64,000 nt of DNA from Leguminivora glycinivorella. Lineage: Eukaryota; Arthropoda; Insecta; Lepidoptera; Tortricidae. Positions 1-11,500 of this stretch are shown piece after piece. The number at the start of each line of letters is the position of its first letter. Position 1 is the stretch's first letter. A program made the translations under genes and the position numbers. The notes below the pieces were generated by a model. The model did no database searches and was not told the DNA's origin. It saw nothing but the letters and a program-made list of their open reading frames with translations. The stretch covers positions 7,254,001-7,318,000 of the forward strand of contig NC_062971.1 of assembly GCF_023078275.1 (NCBI RefSeq), in the 5' to 3' direction.

Positions 1-123
1 CCACCGTCATTAAAAACTAAATAAATAATATAGCACAAGTCAAATTAAAAGTCTAATAGTTAGGTATCTCATAATGATCGTCATATTAAAATGAAATTAT
101 GAGCAATTGGTAATAATAATAGT

Positions 124-330
124 TCAAAATGTCAAGTAAATTATTACAATTTTAATTCCTACCGAATATAATGGATTTTTCAATAAAAAGTTCCTCAGTT
201 GAAGTTCAAATGCTTCGTCAGAGATTTCAGTTCTTAATTCGGCGGGTAGGCGTTCGTAATAGGTAGGGCCTATCACTCGTGGATTCTTGCATGAAAGTGC
301 CATGCGACGCGGCACTGTTCTCACTCTCAC
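124..330 (-). mobile_element. LINE reverse-transcriptase C-terminal fragment
   Basis: An open frame of 68 codons reads like the extreme C-terminus of a non-LTR retrotransposon ORF2. It has a 'YYERLPAELR' stretch followed by 'LRNFLLKNPLYS', the usual ending of jockey/CR1-like polymerases. No catalytic part is present, so this is a 5'-truncated relic lying upstream of the first UGT exon in the window. The family is inferred from the motif only. Confidence 0.55.
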
Positions 331-399
331 TGATATAACTCATATAAGGAAAGTTTATTGATTAATGTTAATGATACGAGTATTATCTTGAAATTCCAG

Positions 400-1311
400 A
401 TTGGGCCCTCTGTACGGTTGTCCGGTAATCTGGGCCTACTCCATGGGTCCACACTGGCCGGCCCTACGGCTGGTCGATGAGACCACCAACCCTGCTTACG
501 CGATGGACTACTTGACCCCTGACATCCCACCATTCCCCACGTGGGGAACACGGCTACTTAAGTTCTGGACCCAGATCAAATGGATGTTTATAAAAATGTA
601 AGATATACATACATACACACATACATACAATCACGCCAGTATCCCAGGAAGGGGTAGGTAGAGCACATAAAACTACTCAAATTTCAGTGCCACTCTTGGC
701 AAATTAGGGGTTGAAAGAAAATGAAACTGTGACACTGCAGTACCAAATTGCCAGCCTCTCGCCTACGCCACAATTTAACATTTAACCCATATCCCATAGT
801 CGCCTTCTACGACACCCCCGGGAAGAAAAAGGGTGGTGAAATTGTTAACCCGTCACCACACGGGCAAATGTAAGATATATTTAGCAAAATACACGCATCT
901 GTTCATCGTCATCACCTTATTACTTAAGTACCTAGAGAATAATTTTCGAAAAACTCACGCGTACTAGCACGCAGCGTTGGACATGGATTTAATGGAGCAT
1001 CCACAGTCACTCATTCACATAACACAACACTTCGGAGTACAAGTTATTGCCTACCCATTTAAGTACTTCCACCATTAGGTATGTTAACATTCACAGAGGA
1101 GTACAAAGCGACACAATACACGTCCAAATTGCCATTATCACAACACAATTCCTAAATTTCTTAAAGCTACAAAACTATATGAAATGTTGTGACATGCACT
1201 TTAACCCTGACACTGACATGAGCATGACAATTGCGGCCTAGCTGCGAAGGAGGTCGTGTGATGTGTTTTTAACCCCCGACGCAAAAACGAAGGGGTGTTA
1301 TAAGTTTGACG

Positions 1312-1358
<47 letters not shown>

Positions 1359-3541
1359 GTGTGTGTCTGTCTGTGGCATCGTAGCTCCCGAACGAATGAA
1401 CCGATTCCGATTTAATTTTTTTTGTTTGAAAGCTGAGTTAGTCGGGAGTGTTCTTAGCCATGTTTCATGAAAATCGGTCCACTATGTCGCGGTCGGGGGA
1501 TTTTTCAAAATTTTAATTTTGTGGTTATATTATGTTTTTTTCTACTCCCGAACTGTTATTTGTCATTTACAGGGTCATGCATAGATCTTGCAAACCCTAC
1601 ATAATAGTACATTGTGCAACAAGGAAGGAAAGGGGGACATTAAACACGAATATTTAATATAGTTACCTCCTGAGTTACACACAATGTTTGACCTCTTTTA
1701 AACGCCGGTTGCATAAAATAGTATAACAGTCTATACCTATTTTTCTAATAATTTCAGGACCAACATAGCACACAAAGAAAGGACTTTTTACGAACAGTAT
1801 TTTGAGCCACTCTTTGCTAAAAGAAATAAGCTCCTCCCTACATACGAAGACGTAATTTATAACGCATCCATGGTGCTGTCGAATGAGTTCCCTGGAAATG
1901 GTCTGATGCCAAGTGTACCACAAAACTTTAAGTTTATAGGGGGTTACCATATCGAAACACCGCCAAAACCACTTCCACAAGTAAGTAAGATCAATAATAT
2001 AATGGCTTAAGAAATGTAGGTACTAGCTAATTTTAGTTGTATTACATGGAATAGATGCTGTTCTTGTTATTTCCCATGACATGGGAAAATATACTGAGGC
2101 AGTATCTGCCATATTAAAGCCGTCGTCTATAGACACACAACTCAATAAAGGATAAAGGACTACCTATCAAATACTTAATCCTTTATTTGAAAGTTGATAT
2201 AGATTCAAAAATTAACCGGGCTATGGGATAAAAAAATCTATTTAATATATTTTAATTGTGTGATGTGCTCAATCAAGAACTTTGCAGGAAATACGTACAA
2301 TTTTGGATAACGCCAAACACGGCTTTATTTACTTCAGCATGGGTTCAACATGGAAAAGCAAGGACATACCAAAGGAGGTCACGAAAGGTCTTTTAGACAT
2401 GTTTGGAACTTTAAAAGAAACGGTCATATGGAAATATGAGGAAGATCTGCAAAATGTTCCAAAGAACGTCCATATTTTAAAGTGGGCACCACAAACTAGT
2501 ATACTAGGTAAGACAGTAGAAGAAATGATAGGACATACCTATAGAATAGATGCGAACTAACCTTTGGCGTAAACTTTTTTGAACGGATGAAATTTGGCTA
2601 CTCTCAAATGTGCTACCTATGGCCATGCCAGCTTAAAGTTGTATGTCTCTTAAGGAGGAATTTTAATAAATTGTAAATATGGCTATTTTTATTTTCAGCT
2701 CACCCGAACATTCTGTTCTTCATCACACACGGTGGTCTACTATCTTCCATTGAGTCCGTGCATTTCGGCGTTCCAGTTATTGGTGTGCCCATTTACTTCG
2801 ACCAATTTATCAACATCAACAGAGGGGTACAAAGAGGAAGCGCCCTCAGAGTAAACTTGTCAATGAATTTGCCAAAGGACCTGAAAGTTGCAATTGATAC
2901 TATGGTTAAGGATAATACGTAAGTTAACCTGACGGTTCAGCACAATTTGCGTTTTCGCGAGTCCAAGCGTGACTTTGAGTCCATAATTATGATCTGGGAA
3001 TTATTACCCAATTACCCATATTCACAATCTATCCAATCTATAGCCGGCTGCATGTCAAACAAAGCAACTTTTCAGTAGAAAAATGCACAATTTTCTTCAT
3101 TTCCTTCGCGCATACAATTTTTTATTTTCCTTTTTTTACTGCTGGAAATGGCAATATACAGTTTACGTGTCGGAAATAACCAGTTCCGTTTCTGCAGCTC
3201 TGTCACATTCGTAAAAGTGTGAAGTAGACGCGATAAATCTAGCTGGAGAAGCTGGGATAAGAACTGAACGTAGTGTTTTTGTTTTCTTCAGATTCCAGAA
3301 ACGTGCAGAGGAAATATCCAAGATCTACCACGACCGGCCGGTGTCGCCGGGCGCGGAGCTGGTGCACTGGGTGGAGCACGTGGTGCGCACGCGCGGCGCG
3401 CCGCATCTACGCTCCCCCGCCTCGCTCATGCCCGCCTGGGAGAAAATGTTCCTCGACGTTATAGCTTGTATTATATTAATCAGCATAGTTATTGTGTACA
3501 GTGCCAAAAAAGCAATCAAGTACCTACATTTTTGGGGCTAA
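400..3541 (+). CDS. UGT: UDP-glycosyltransferase, 3' five exons (5' end outside window)
   Basis: Five exons join in phase: 400-597, 1758-1980, 2288-2507, 2699-2918 and 3292-3541, all with GT-AG borders and stop TAA at 3539-3541. UGTs transfer a sugar from a UDP-sugar to small lipophilic compounds in the ER lumen. The exon at 2288 carries 'FIYFSMGS' and 'WAPQ'. The exon at 2699 carries the donor-binding signature core 'FITHGG', 'GVPVIGVP' and 'FDQ'. The last exon has the 'HDRPVSPGAELVHWVEHVV' block, then about 18 hydrophobic residues and a short lysine-rich cytosolic tail, the usual type I membrane anchor with ER-retention character. The signal peptide, catalytic His and first exons must lie upstream of base 1. 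Exon sizes (198, 223, 220, 220 nt) match the minus-strand UGT at 42561-51738, so the copies are paralogs. I cannot assign the UGT family number. No lesion is seen in these exons. Confidence 0.9.
608..865 (-). mobile_element. LINE 3'-end insertion with 14-bp target duplication
   Basis: This piece reads on the minus strand as the 3' untranslated end of a LINE, ending in a TATG/CATA tetranucleotide tail at 608-630. The same sequence recurs at 61377-61495. It is flanked by a direct repeat, 'aaatgtaagatata', at 594-607 and 866-879. That repeat contains the 5' splice site of the UGT exon ending at 597, so the insertion duplicated the donor. Confidence 0.8.
1255..1500 (+). repeat. dispersed repeat with (GTCT)n microsatellite
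   Basis: An interspersed repeat lies in the UGT intron. It starts near 'aacccccgacgcaaaaacga', runs into a GTCT/TGTC tract at about 1309-1377, and continues with 'gtagctcccgaacgaatgaa'. An inverted relative lies at about 12027-12138. No coding capacity is seen and the class is unknown. Confidence 0.6.
1520..1735. repeat. dispersed repeat fragment shared with 60220-60690
   Basis: The stretch with 'ttctactcccgaactgttat', 'catttacagggtcatgcata' and 'tttaaacgccggttgcataa' recurs in two pieces around 60220-60290 and 60640-60690. It is non-coding and of unknown class. Confidence 0.5.
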
Positions 3542-3679
3542 ACAAATTGTAAACAAGAAAAAGAATAATTAAATTCTGTTTAATTTGGACCAAGTATTAT
3601 TTTTTCTAATTTTCACTGAAATACTTAATACCATATAAACATAGAACAACACACACTCAACTAGGGTGCGGTGTGCAGA

Positions 3680-3933
3680 TGACGGGAGGACTTACGGAAC
3701 TAACTTATTCCGTCTATTGTCCTTTGAGTCGTCGGCAACCCGAACCCTCCTTGGAACTTGTACACACCTTTTTACTGTGTATTTAATACAGCAAAAGGGA
3801 ATGTACAAGTTTCTAATGGGGTGGCAACGCGCATGTGACACTCTTTGAGTTGCAGGCGTCTATAGGTTACGGTGACCGCTTTCCATCAGGCGGGCCGTAC
3901 GCTTGTTTGCCACCGACGTAGTATTAAAAAAAA
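3680..3933 (+). mobile_element. LINE (CR1/Zenon-like) 3' tail
   Basis: This is a 3'-terminal LINE fragment ending 'gccaccgacgtagtatt' plus an A-run. It includes 'gtgaccgctttccatcaggc'. Further copies lie at about 11783-11990 and 37637-37811. The Zenon-like label rests on general resemblance to lepidopteran CR1 tails and was not tested. It sits 140 bp after the UGT stop codon. Confidence 0.6.
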
Positions 3934-3935
3934 AG

Positions 3936-4431
3936 GTAGGTATTATCGATATTCATGGTTAATACTAAACTTACCTTAAAATTACATTAGGGACGTTACC
4001 AGACGGAGAGAAACGTCGACGTTCAGCTCTTTATTATCAAAGTACCTTGCTGTTGCTGCATATATTTTGTGCTCTAGAATTTATAGATACAGAAACTTAG
4101 ATAGGTACCATAAATCAGTATGGCACTGAATCCAAGACATCAATCCAACATAAATCAATGCTAGTGAGTATTATATTTTTTGATTCTGCATCAAATATAC
4201 AGTATTAAAACCTAGAACTTTTTTATTCCAATAGCCACGAAGAAGAAACAATCTAAAGAAATTTCATAATTGAAAACTGTCATGAAAGGCTAGATTTTAT
4301 TGATTGAAAGTCTAAATTGTTATTGTTTTATTTATTTACAGTTTTTAAGTAACATGTAAGTAATATTTAGAACATTAGCCTATTAACTTGGAGACACCCG
4401 GAACATAATACGGAAATAAATAAATTATCAA
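3936..4431. other. intergenic, nothing recognised
   Basis: This is AT-rich DNA between the LINE tail and the SINE relic. I see no open frame, tRNA or clear inverted repeat. Confidence 0.4.
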
Positions 4432-4675
4432 ACGAACGTGACGAGCACAAATATTTTGTTCCTAAACTTATGGATGTTTCTACGCACCTATGTCAAATAT
4501 TACATCTGTCGTTTTCTGAGTATCCACAACACTGCTTAATTTTAGCAAGAACATAGAAATAGAATGTCAAAAATAGTCATCTTTTCATAGTACCCACAAA
4601 ACAAGCCTTCTTGAGCTTACCTTGGGACACACTGGCCGAGACTCAGTCAATCTGTGGAAGAATATCCTATAGAAT
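4432..4675 (+). mobile_element. degenerate SINE body
   Basis: 'gacgagcacaaatattttgt', 'cctaaacttatggatgtttc' and, further on, 'caagccttcttgagcttacc' and 'ctcagtcaatctgtg' match, in order, the body of the better-preserved tRNA-headed SINE at 42971-43219. The tRNA head is missing and the body has insertions, so this is an old copy. Confidence 0.6.
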
Positions 4676-5392
4676 GTGTTCTCATTTGTACTCAGCCTCT
4701 TTTGCACTCGAGGGTTAGCTTCTCTGCTTCTCTTACGCAGACTCCAGATGTCTTTAAACGTTAGCGAAATGATAGGTCCGTGTCTATAAGTCAGACAGTC
4801 CCTATAAAAAAATTGGTTTCAATTAATAATGAATTTCAGGCCCGTTCTTCATCACGACGCGTGGCAGGGCTGTACTAAGCCCGAAGTGTGCGCTTCCTCG
4901 TTGCGGCTTATGAAGATGACCGTAAAGTATCCCAAACAGACACATAATTAGCTCAATTTTCAAGTTTTATTAAACGTATAAACCCGGTCACTCACGTGAA
5001 AATAGTCGGAAAACGCTCGACATGTTTCGCTCCGTAACGAGGACTACGCCCAGTGTGCATATGAGCCCTTAGCGAATGACGCGGCTGGTCCATACAAACC
5101 GATTCCCACCGGCTTGCCTAAAATTGAGTACTAGTAAAGTACCTAATACCTTAAAATGGGTTTATTTTTGCTCAGTGTTGCAGCAGAAATTTTCACCAGC
5201 CGCCACTGATACCTAGTGAGTGTAGTATAGTGTGCAACCCAACAAATGACAATTGTGTCGAAAATGAAGGTAATAGTTTCCATACCATCGGCATCGCGCG
5301 AGTTTAATGAAAATGCTCCTCGTTTTTTTAGTTTTACGTTCAATCAGTGCAAATAATCTCATCGATGTAGGGAACAAATCAAATTCCCGATT
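4676..5392. other. intergenic, nothing firm
   Basis: This covers the region before the giant-repeat gene. An ATG at 5246 with a possible donor at 5270 exists, but its phase does not fit the next exon. No promoter element can be named with confidence. Confidence 0.3.
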
Positions 5393-5460
5393 CCCGGCTT
5401 CGCCACCAGTGGGCTTGATCGCTTTTTCTTTAGTGTATGGTATCTATTTCAGTTTACAAA
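5393..5460 (+). mobile_element. half copy of a tRNA-derived foldback element
   Basis: The bases 'gattcccggcttcgccacca', then 'gtgggcttgatcgctttttc' and 'tttagtgtatggtatctatt', match the right arm of the full palindromic element at 59195-59429. Only one arm is kept. Confidence 0.65.
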
Positions 5461-5500
5461 TAATCTCATGTTAATTAATAGACGTACCTACTTTTTTCAG

Positions 5501-8500
5501 CATATTCCTCTGCCGCCTCAGCAATAATGGAAGGTGGTGGCGAGGGCTTGGTTGCGGTGGTGAGCTGGCTTACCGACGAGGGACTAGCTTTTAATGTTCT
5601 CAGCTCCCGACAATGGAGACTACCGGAAAAGCTAACCAGTGAGTTCTTTCTTATATAGTCACGCCAGTATACCAAAGAGACTAGAGATTAGGTAGATTAT
5701 ATGGAGTTGTTACTTTGTCCCTGTCCCTACCCAGCGTATTAACCCCTGGAACGCCGTTGTCAAAAATTTGCTACTGAATTAATAACTTTCAATCTGTTCA
5801 TTACAGTTTAAATTGCCTGGGACAGATCTGGAACAAGGCGCTTGAAGGGTTAAACCTGGAAAAAATAAATACTACTGAACTCCTCGAAGATAGCCATGAT
5901 TGCCCCATAGAGCTCTCATAAAAACAAATTCACGTGATTTACTTGTACACTTATTGGCAACTGCAGAGTAGTTCAATCTGTTATTTTATTATAATTTGCA
6001 GCACCGCGACCGTCTCGCAACTCCTCAAATGCAGTAGCATCACAAACCGTATCCGAGCACAATTATAGACGTCGGCGATTATCTCCAGAACCATTTGCCA
6101 GCACCTATCAGGTATTCCTTTATTTTAAGTTTTTGGACAAAAGAAAGTTTAGCACACAAAAGGTGATCTTTATGCCAAAGGTCATTATCTACTTGTCAAA
6201 GCAAAAAGATTGTGGGCGTCTGGATATATAAGTATATGATGTCCCACGGATATTGTACATATCATTGTAATGTCTACAGGTCTCCCATTGCGGCGTAGAC
6301 ACCCGTTCCTTTGATCGTCTGCACGGAGAATTCCCACCACAGAGGCCAAAACCATCATCAGGTTTGTCTTTGAAAAACTTTCATATTTCCAACTGCCTAG
6401 TGACCAATAGTAAAGCGCTTGTACTGGGGCCCATTTCTCGAAGCTACAAGTTACAATTTACAAGTGGTAGTCAATATCTAATATGACAGGTAGGAAAGAG
6501 ACTTCCGCTTGTAACTTGTAACTCAGCTTCGAGAAATGGGCCACTGGTGTCATAATTTTAGTTTCAGGAGGAGTTTAAACTTGAACCTTTAAAGAACAGG
6601 ATTATAATTATTGAATTTGTAATGCGTAATAATCATTTTCTAAAAACCGTCGAAGACTTAGTTAAAATTACAATAAGGACTATGTTTCTAAACAGTTATG
6701 TTAAAACATGTTTTCAGAGTTTGGCAATTTCGAGGTGGGGAATAACAATCGATGGCATTCCTTTGCACGCAGTGACCATAGCTATCGAGGAAATTTAAAT
6801 AAACTAGGAAGCAGAGGTATATTTTCACACAGACTTCTTTTTATATACCTTCGTTTTTATGAATCCTGTCTATCATGTTATTAAATATTATGAATCTATC
6901 AAACAGTATTTTTTCTGACTCGCAGGTTAATTTGAATGGTATCTGTTTGGCATGGCCTGTGAGTAGAGATGGGTAACTACCCAGGTAAATACCCGACGGT
7001 GGGTATTTACCGGGTAAATACCCGATATTTACCTACCCGCGGGTAAATACGCGGGTATTTTCATTTTTCTTCCAAATTTGACGTTTTAAATGGTGTTTTG
7101 GGCTAAAATAGATTAATTTAAGTCAGTCTTTGTAATTGTACACATAATGTTTATTCAAATTGAGAACGAATAGGTTGCTATGAGATAAAATGTGATTTTA
7201 GTGTATCTTTCCAACTATAAAAATGGTGTAATATCATTCTCTGACACACGGAAATAATTTAAAATGCTTTTAATATAAATTATAAGTCTGATAAATTAAA
7301 TTGTAAATGAAAATATGTGAATAAAAATATTTCAAAAATCACTTTTTGAAGCTCATAACTCATACATAGTATGTTTTATGACAAAAATGTATATAAACTT
7401 TTTTGTAGGAAATTGTGTCTACTTTAGTTCGTACATACAAAACTTTTCGATATTCATGATAGTTTCCATGAAATATGAAAAAAAATACATTTTACCCCCC
7501 CTAACCCCACCATAACCCCCTCCAACCAGTACTAGGAAGTTTATCTTTATCGTATAAATACGACTATTTAATGCAATCTAAAAAGCACACGTAAAACATA
7601 TTTTTTTAATTATTTTTAAAAATATACATTGAAACTTCTGTAATCTTTATTATATATTTGACTGAACAGTTTCGTTTTGAATTGTGTATAATAATTACAA
7701 GCACTAACTTAGTATTTATCTCCATTTTAACACAAATCAGCATGTGCAACATGAAATGAATCTACCCGTCAATTTGGGTAGATACGGGTAAATACCGGGT
7801 AGATAGGTATTTACCGGGTAAATACCGGGTAGATAGGTATTTACCGGGTAAATACCTGGGTGGGTAGATTGGGTATTTACCCACGACCCATCTCTACCTG
7901 TGAGTAACTTGTTAAATATGGTACATAAATTCACAATAATTAAAAACATAATTAAAGGATGGCAGTTCAGCCCGCAGCAAGAGCGATACGTGGCTAGCTT
8001 CGTGAACTCGCTTCGAAAGTACCCGAGTGTAACCCCACACGGCCCACACCCTCCAACCACTCAACTACTGAAACAGCTCCTCAAAACGTCACGAAATCAT
8101 TGTAAGTTCAATATTTGTGTCGCTTAACTTCAAACGATTCTGCTTTAAGGTTGAATATATAAAAAATATGTTAAATAATCAATCTGAAAGATAACCAACC
8201 TTATAGCAAAATGGATTTACCCAAGTTTGAAGTTAAGCGACACATTTCTCCTTCATCCTATAAACAAGCATTTCTTCATCTACTCTCCAAGGATTGACCC
8301 TTCACATCACCGTCACATCATTCCTCATTAGTTTATCTTTTTTGGGAGTCTTCTTTATCCAGGGGTCTACCTCTGCTCGTTCTCTTATTCAATTAATCAA
8401 AAACAATATTCTTAGAGGCAGTTCCCAAAACTTCTGTATTCATAATTTTATCATCATCATTATTTATGATCTTCTAATCTGCCCGCGTCAACGTCTTTAT

Positions 8501-11500
8501 ATTTCATCTTATCAGATTCTGGAATCATTCGTATCTGGTTCAGAACTTCAGACAGCGTCAGTACGTTTTGTGCCAAGACTAACTGAAATAGCATGACACG
8601 TGGGTATATTTCCGTAAAAATACGAAGGAAAAGCTTTTTGCACATCTGTATTCGATACGGAATTCTTATTTAGACGGAACAAAACTGACAATTTTCCTTA
8701 CACTGTGGTTTTTGATCGATCTACAGAATTAATGGTTAGCAATTCAACAAACATTGCAGAATGTTGCTTATTGTGTGTTTTTACAGCCCCAAAGCAATCC
8801 CATAACCAAACATTCTTAAAGAAGCGTCGTCAGTTTTGGGACAAGGCGCGACTCCTTGCCTCACTCAGTTTATATGCCAATAAAGTAAAAGAAAGTAACA
8901 AGAGACCAAGAAAGAAGAAACACACCGCCGCAGACAATTATGCAAAACAGAAGGAATACTCTATGCGAAGACTTGTAAGGTAATTTTGCATTGTCTTTCG
9001 AGGTAACACACAGAACACTCTAGAACATCATTGTGGGCTAGAATTTTATAGTGGTCGATAACGCTTTTAGGAGCATGATTTGTTTAGAATTTGCTATACG
9101 TATAGGATAATAAATTGATGAGTAACACAACATTCACTTATCCCCAGTGTAACCACCTTCGACTACTTAAACAGCGGAGGTCAAACGTCAGTAGGGAGCC
9201 GAACTAAAACAACCGAAAACACTACCTACAAGAACGTATTTAGAGAGAAATATCGCGACCAAGGAAGACCCGTGGTGAGCTATTTCATAACTATCCAAAG
9301 CCATAGTTACTTCCGTCCTATTTTAATAACACCGCAGAATATATAAGTATAAAATTACAAGTATGCATGCGACATTGAGTTCTGTTGCGCAGCGAGAAGG
9401 TCGTCGCCACAGTCGTCGCGGCCGCCGGAATGTATAAAAGAAAGTCGTAGTGAGCCAGAGCTACCCCTAATAACACTCGATTTAGGTAGTATGACAAGTT
9501 TTCAGGACGCAAATAAGCTAGGCTAATAGGCTGCCAGATTCACAAGTTAAATATAATAGTAAAAAAACCGGCCAAGAGCGTGTCGGGCCACGCTCAGTGT
9601 AGGGTTCCGTAGTTTTTCGTATTTTTCTCAAAAACTACTAAACCTATCAAGTTCAAAACAATTCTCCTAGAAAGTATTTATAAAGTTCTACTTTTGTGAT
9701 TTTTTTCATATTTTTTAAACATATGGTTCAAAAGTTAGAGGGGGGGGACGCACTTTTTGTTCCTTTAGGAGCGATTATTTCCAAAAATATTAATATTATC
9801 AAAAAACGATCTTAGTAAACCCTTATTCATTTTTAAATACCTATCCAACAATATATCACACGTTGGGGTTGGAATGAAAAATAATATCAGCCCCCACTTT
9901 ACATGCAGGGGGGGTATCCTAATAAAACATTTTTTTCCATTTTTTATTTTTGCACTTTGTTGGCGTGATTGATATACATTTTGGTACCAAATTTCAGCTT
10001 TCTAGTTCTAACCGTTACTGAGATTATCTGCGGACGGACGGACGGACGGACGGACGGACAGACAGACATGGCGAAACTATAAGGGTTCCTAGTTGACTAC
10101 GGAACCCTAAAAAGGCTAGAATACTCATGTGCATTTGCTACCACATGATATTGAGAGCCACAGCTCATCCAGTGCAACGCACGCAAAATCTGTTCAGTGG
10201 GTGAAAGAGCTGCATTTCTATTAGTCTCACTTTGAAGATAACCCCCTATTTGCCCTATTGCCCTATTTTTAATTAAGTAAATATTCGACGGCAGTTTTGC
10301 TCACCCGGAATTTTTCGTTAAACGTAAAATCCGTTACATCCAAAGTAAAATGTATCCTTTTACGAAAAAATCGACGATATTCATAATCTTCCCATTACTG
10401 TCACTACTAGTTGTTAGAACCATTTATTTTTTGATTATGCAGATCGTAAAGCACACTTTAAACCGAGTTTCGACACAGCATTAATCTCCTGTCAGAATTG
10501 TACTACAATTTACATAATATGTAAACTTGTAATTACAATTATGTGTTCAATAAAGCACATTTCCTTACAAAATTGTTAAAAATCACCTGTCAAGTGAAAA
10601 TGTTTATTGAACAGAAATATGTAAAATTGTAGCTTAACTCCTACAATTATGTAAATTTTCCACTATGACAAATTTGTAACTTGTAATTTTTATTGAACAG
10701 AAACTTGTAGAATTGTAAATTGTCGGTACAATTTACAATTTGTATTGTTTATTAAATGGGACCCTGTAGGATAAGTAAGGCCCAGCGACTTAGCACTTTT
10801 GCCTGTGGCGATGCTGCTTGGCAAAATTGTTCCTTGGGTCAAACTGATCCGATTTATTCCAATAGTCATGAAATCGCACGTGACTACTCCCCACAAAGAG
10901 AAGGGGAAGGGGCCGGTTCCCTCGATGAAATCTATGCAACCGACGCCAACGACGAGCGCCAACGCCATCTATCAATGGCTATTTCACGAAATTGATGAAC
11001 GCTCTAAGGAATAAGGGCTCTTAGTGTAGTGGTTATGCCAGTCGACACTAGATGGCAGCATTAAAAAACACTGGCTTATACTGTATGACATTTTTTCATT
11101 TCAACATTAAGTAAATAGCATTCGTTATAAGTAAATAGTATACGTTAATTCGTCGCTCAGTTTTGCCGTGAAGGACGGACAAATAAATAGACACACACAC
11201 ACTTTCCCGTTTATAATATTAGTATGGATTAAAATAAACATTAAGTTAATAAAAACAAAATGCAGTATTATTGTGTGCTACTTACAACTTTCCTTGTTAG
11301 TATAAAACCCGAAATTCTTAAAAAAAAAATAAGAAAGTAGAATCTTATAGAAAGAAATAAGCAGGTAAATAAAATCAAATAATCCATACTGATTAAACTG
11401 GAAAGTGTGTGTGTGTCTGTTTGTTTGTCCGTCTTTCAAGAGAAGCCGCGGGCAAAAGCTAGTAGAACATAAAAGAAAAAAGTAAATAAAAATGCAAAAA

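Noticed and set aside
5246..5269. Short upstream coding exon starting with ATG at 5246
   Set aside because: It would join exon 5501-5638 in a phase that gives an early stop. The ATG at 5527 is a better start.
10756..11014. Overlapping open frames (71-92 codons) on both strands
   Set aside because: The frames overlap, show no motif and do not splice in phase with the surrounding gene. Possibly a transposon fragment.
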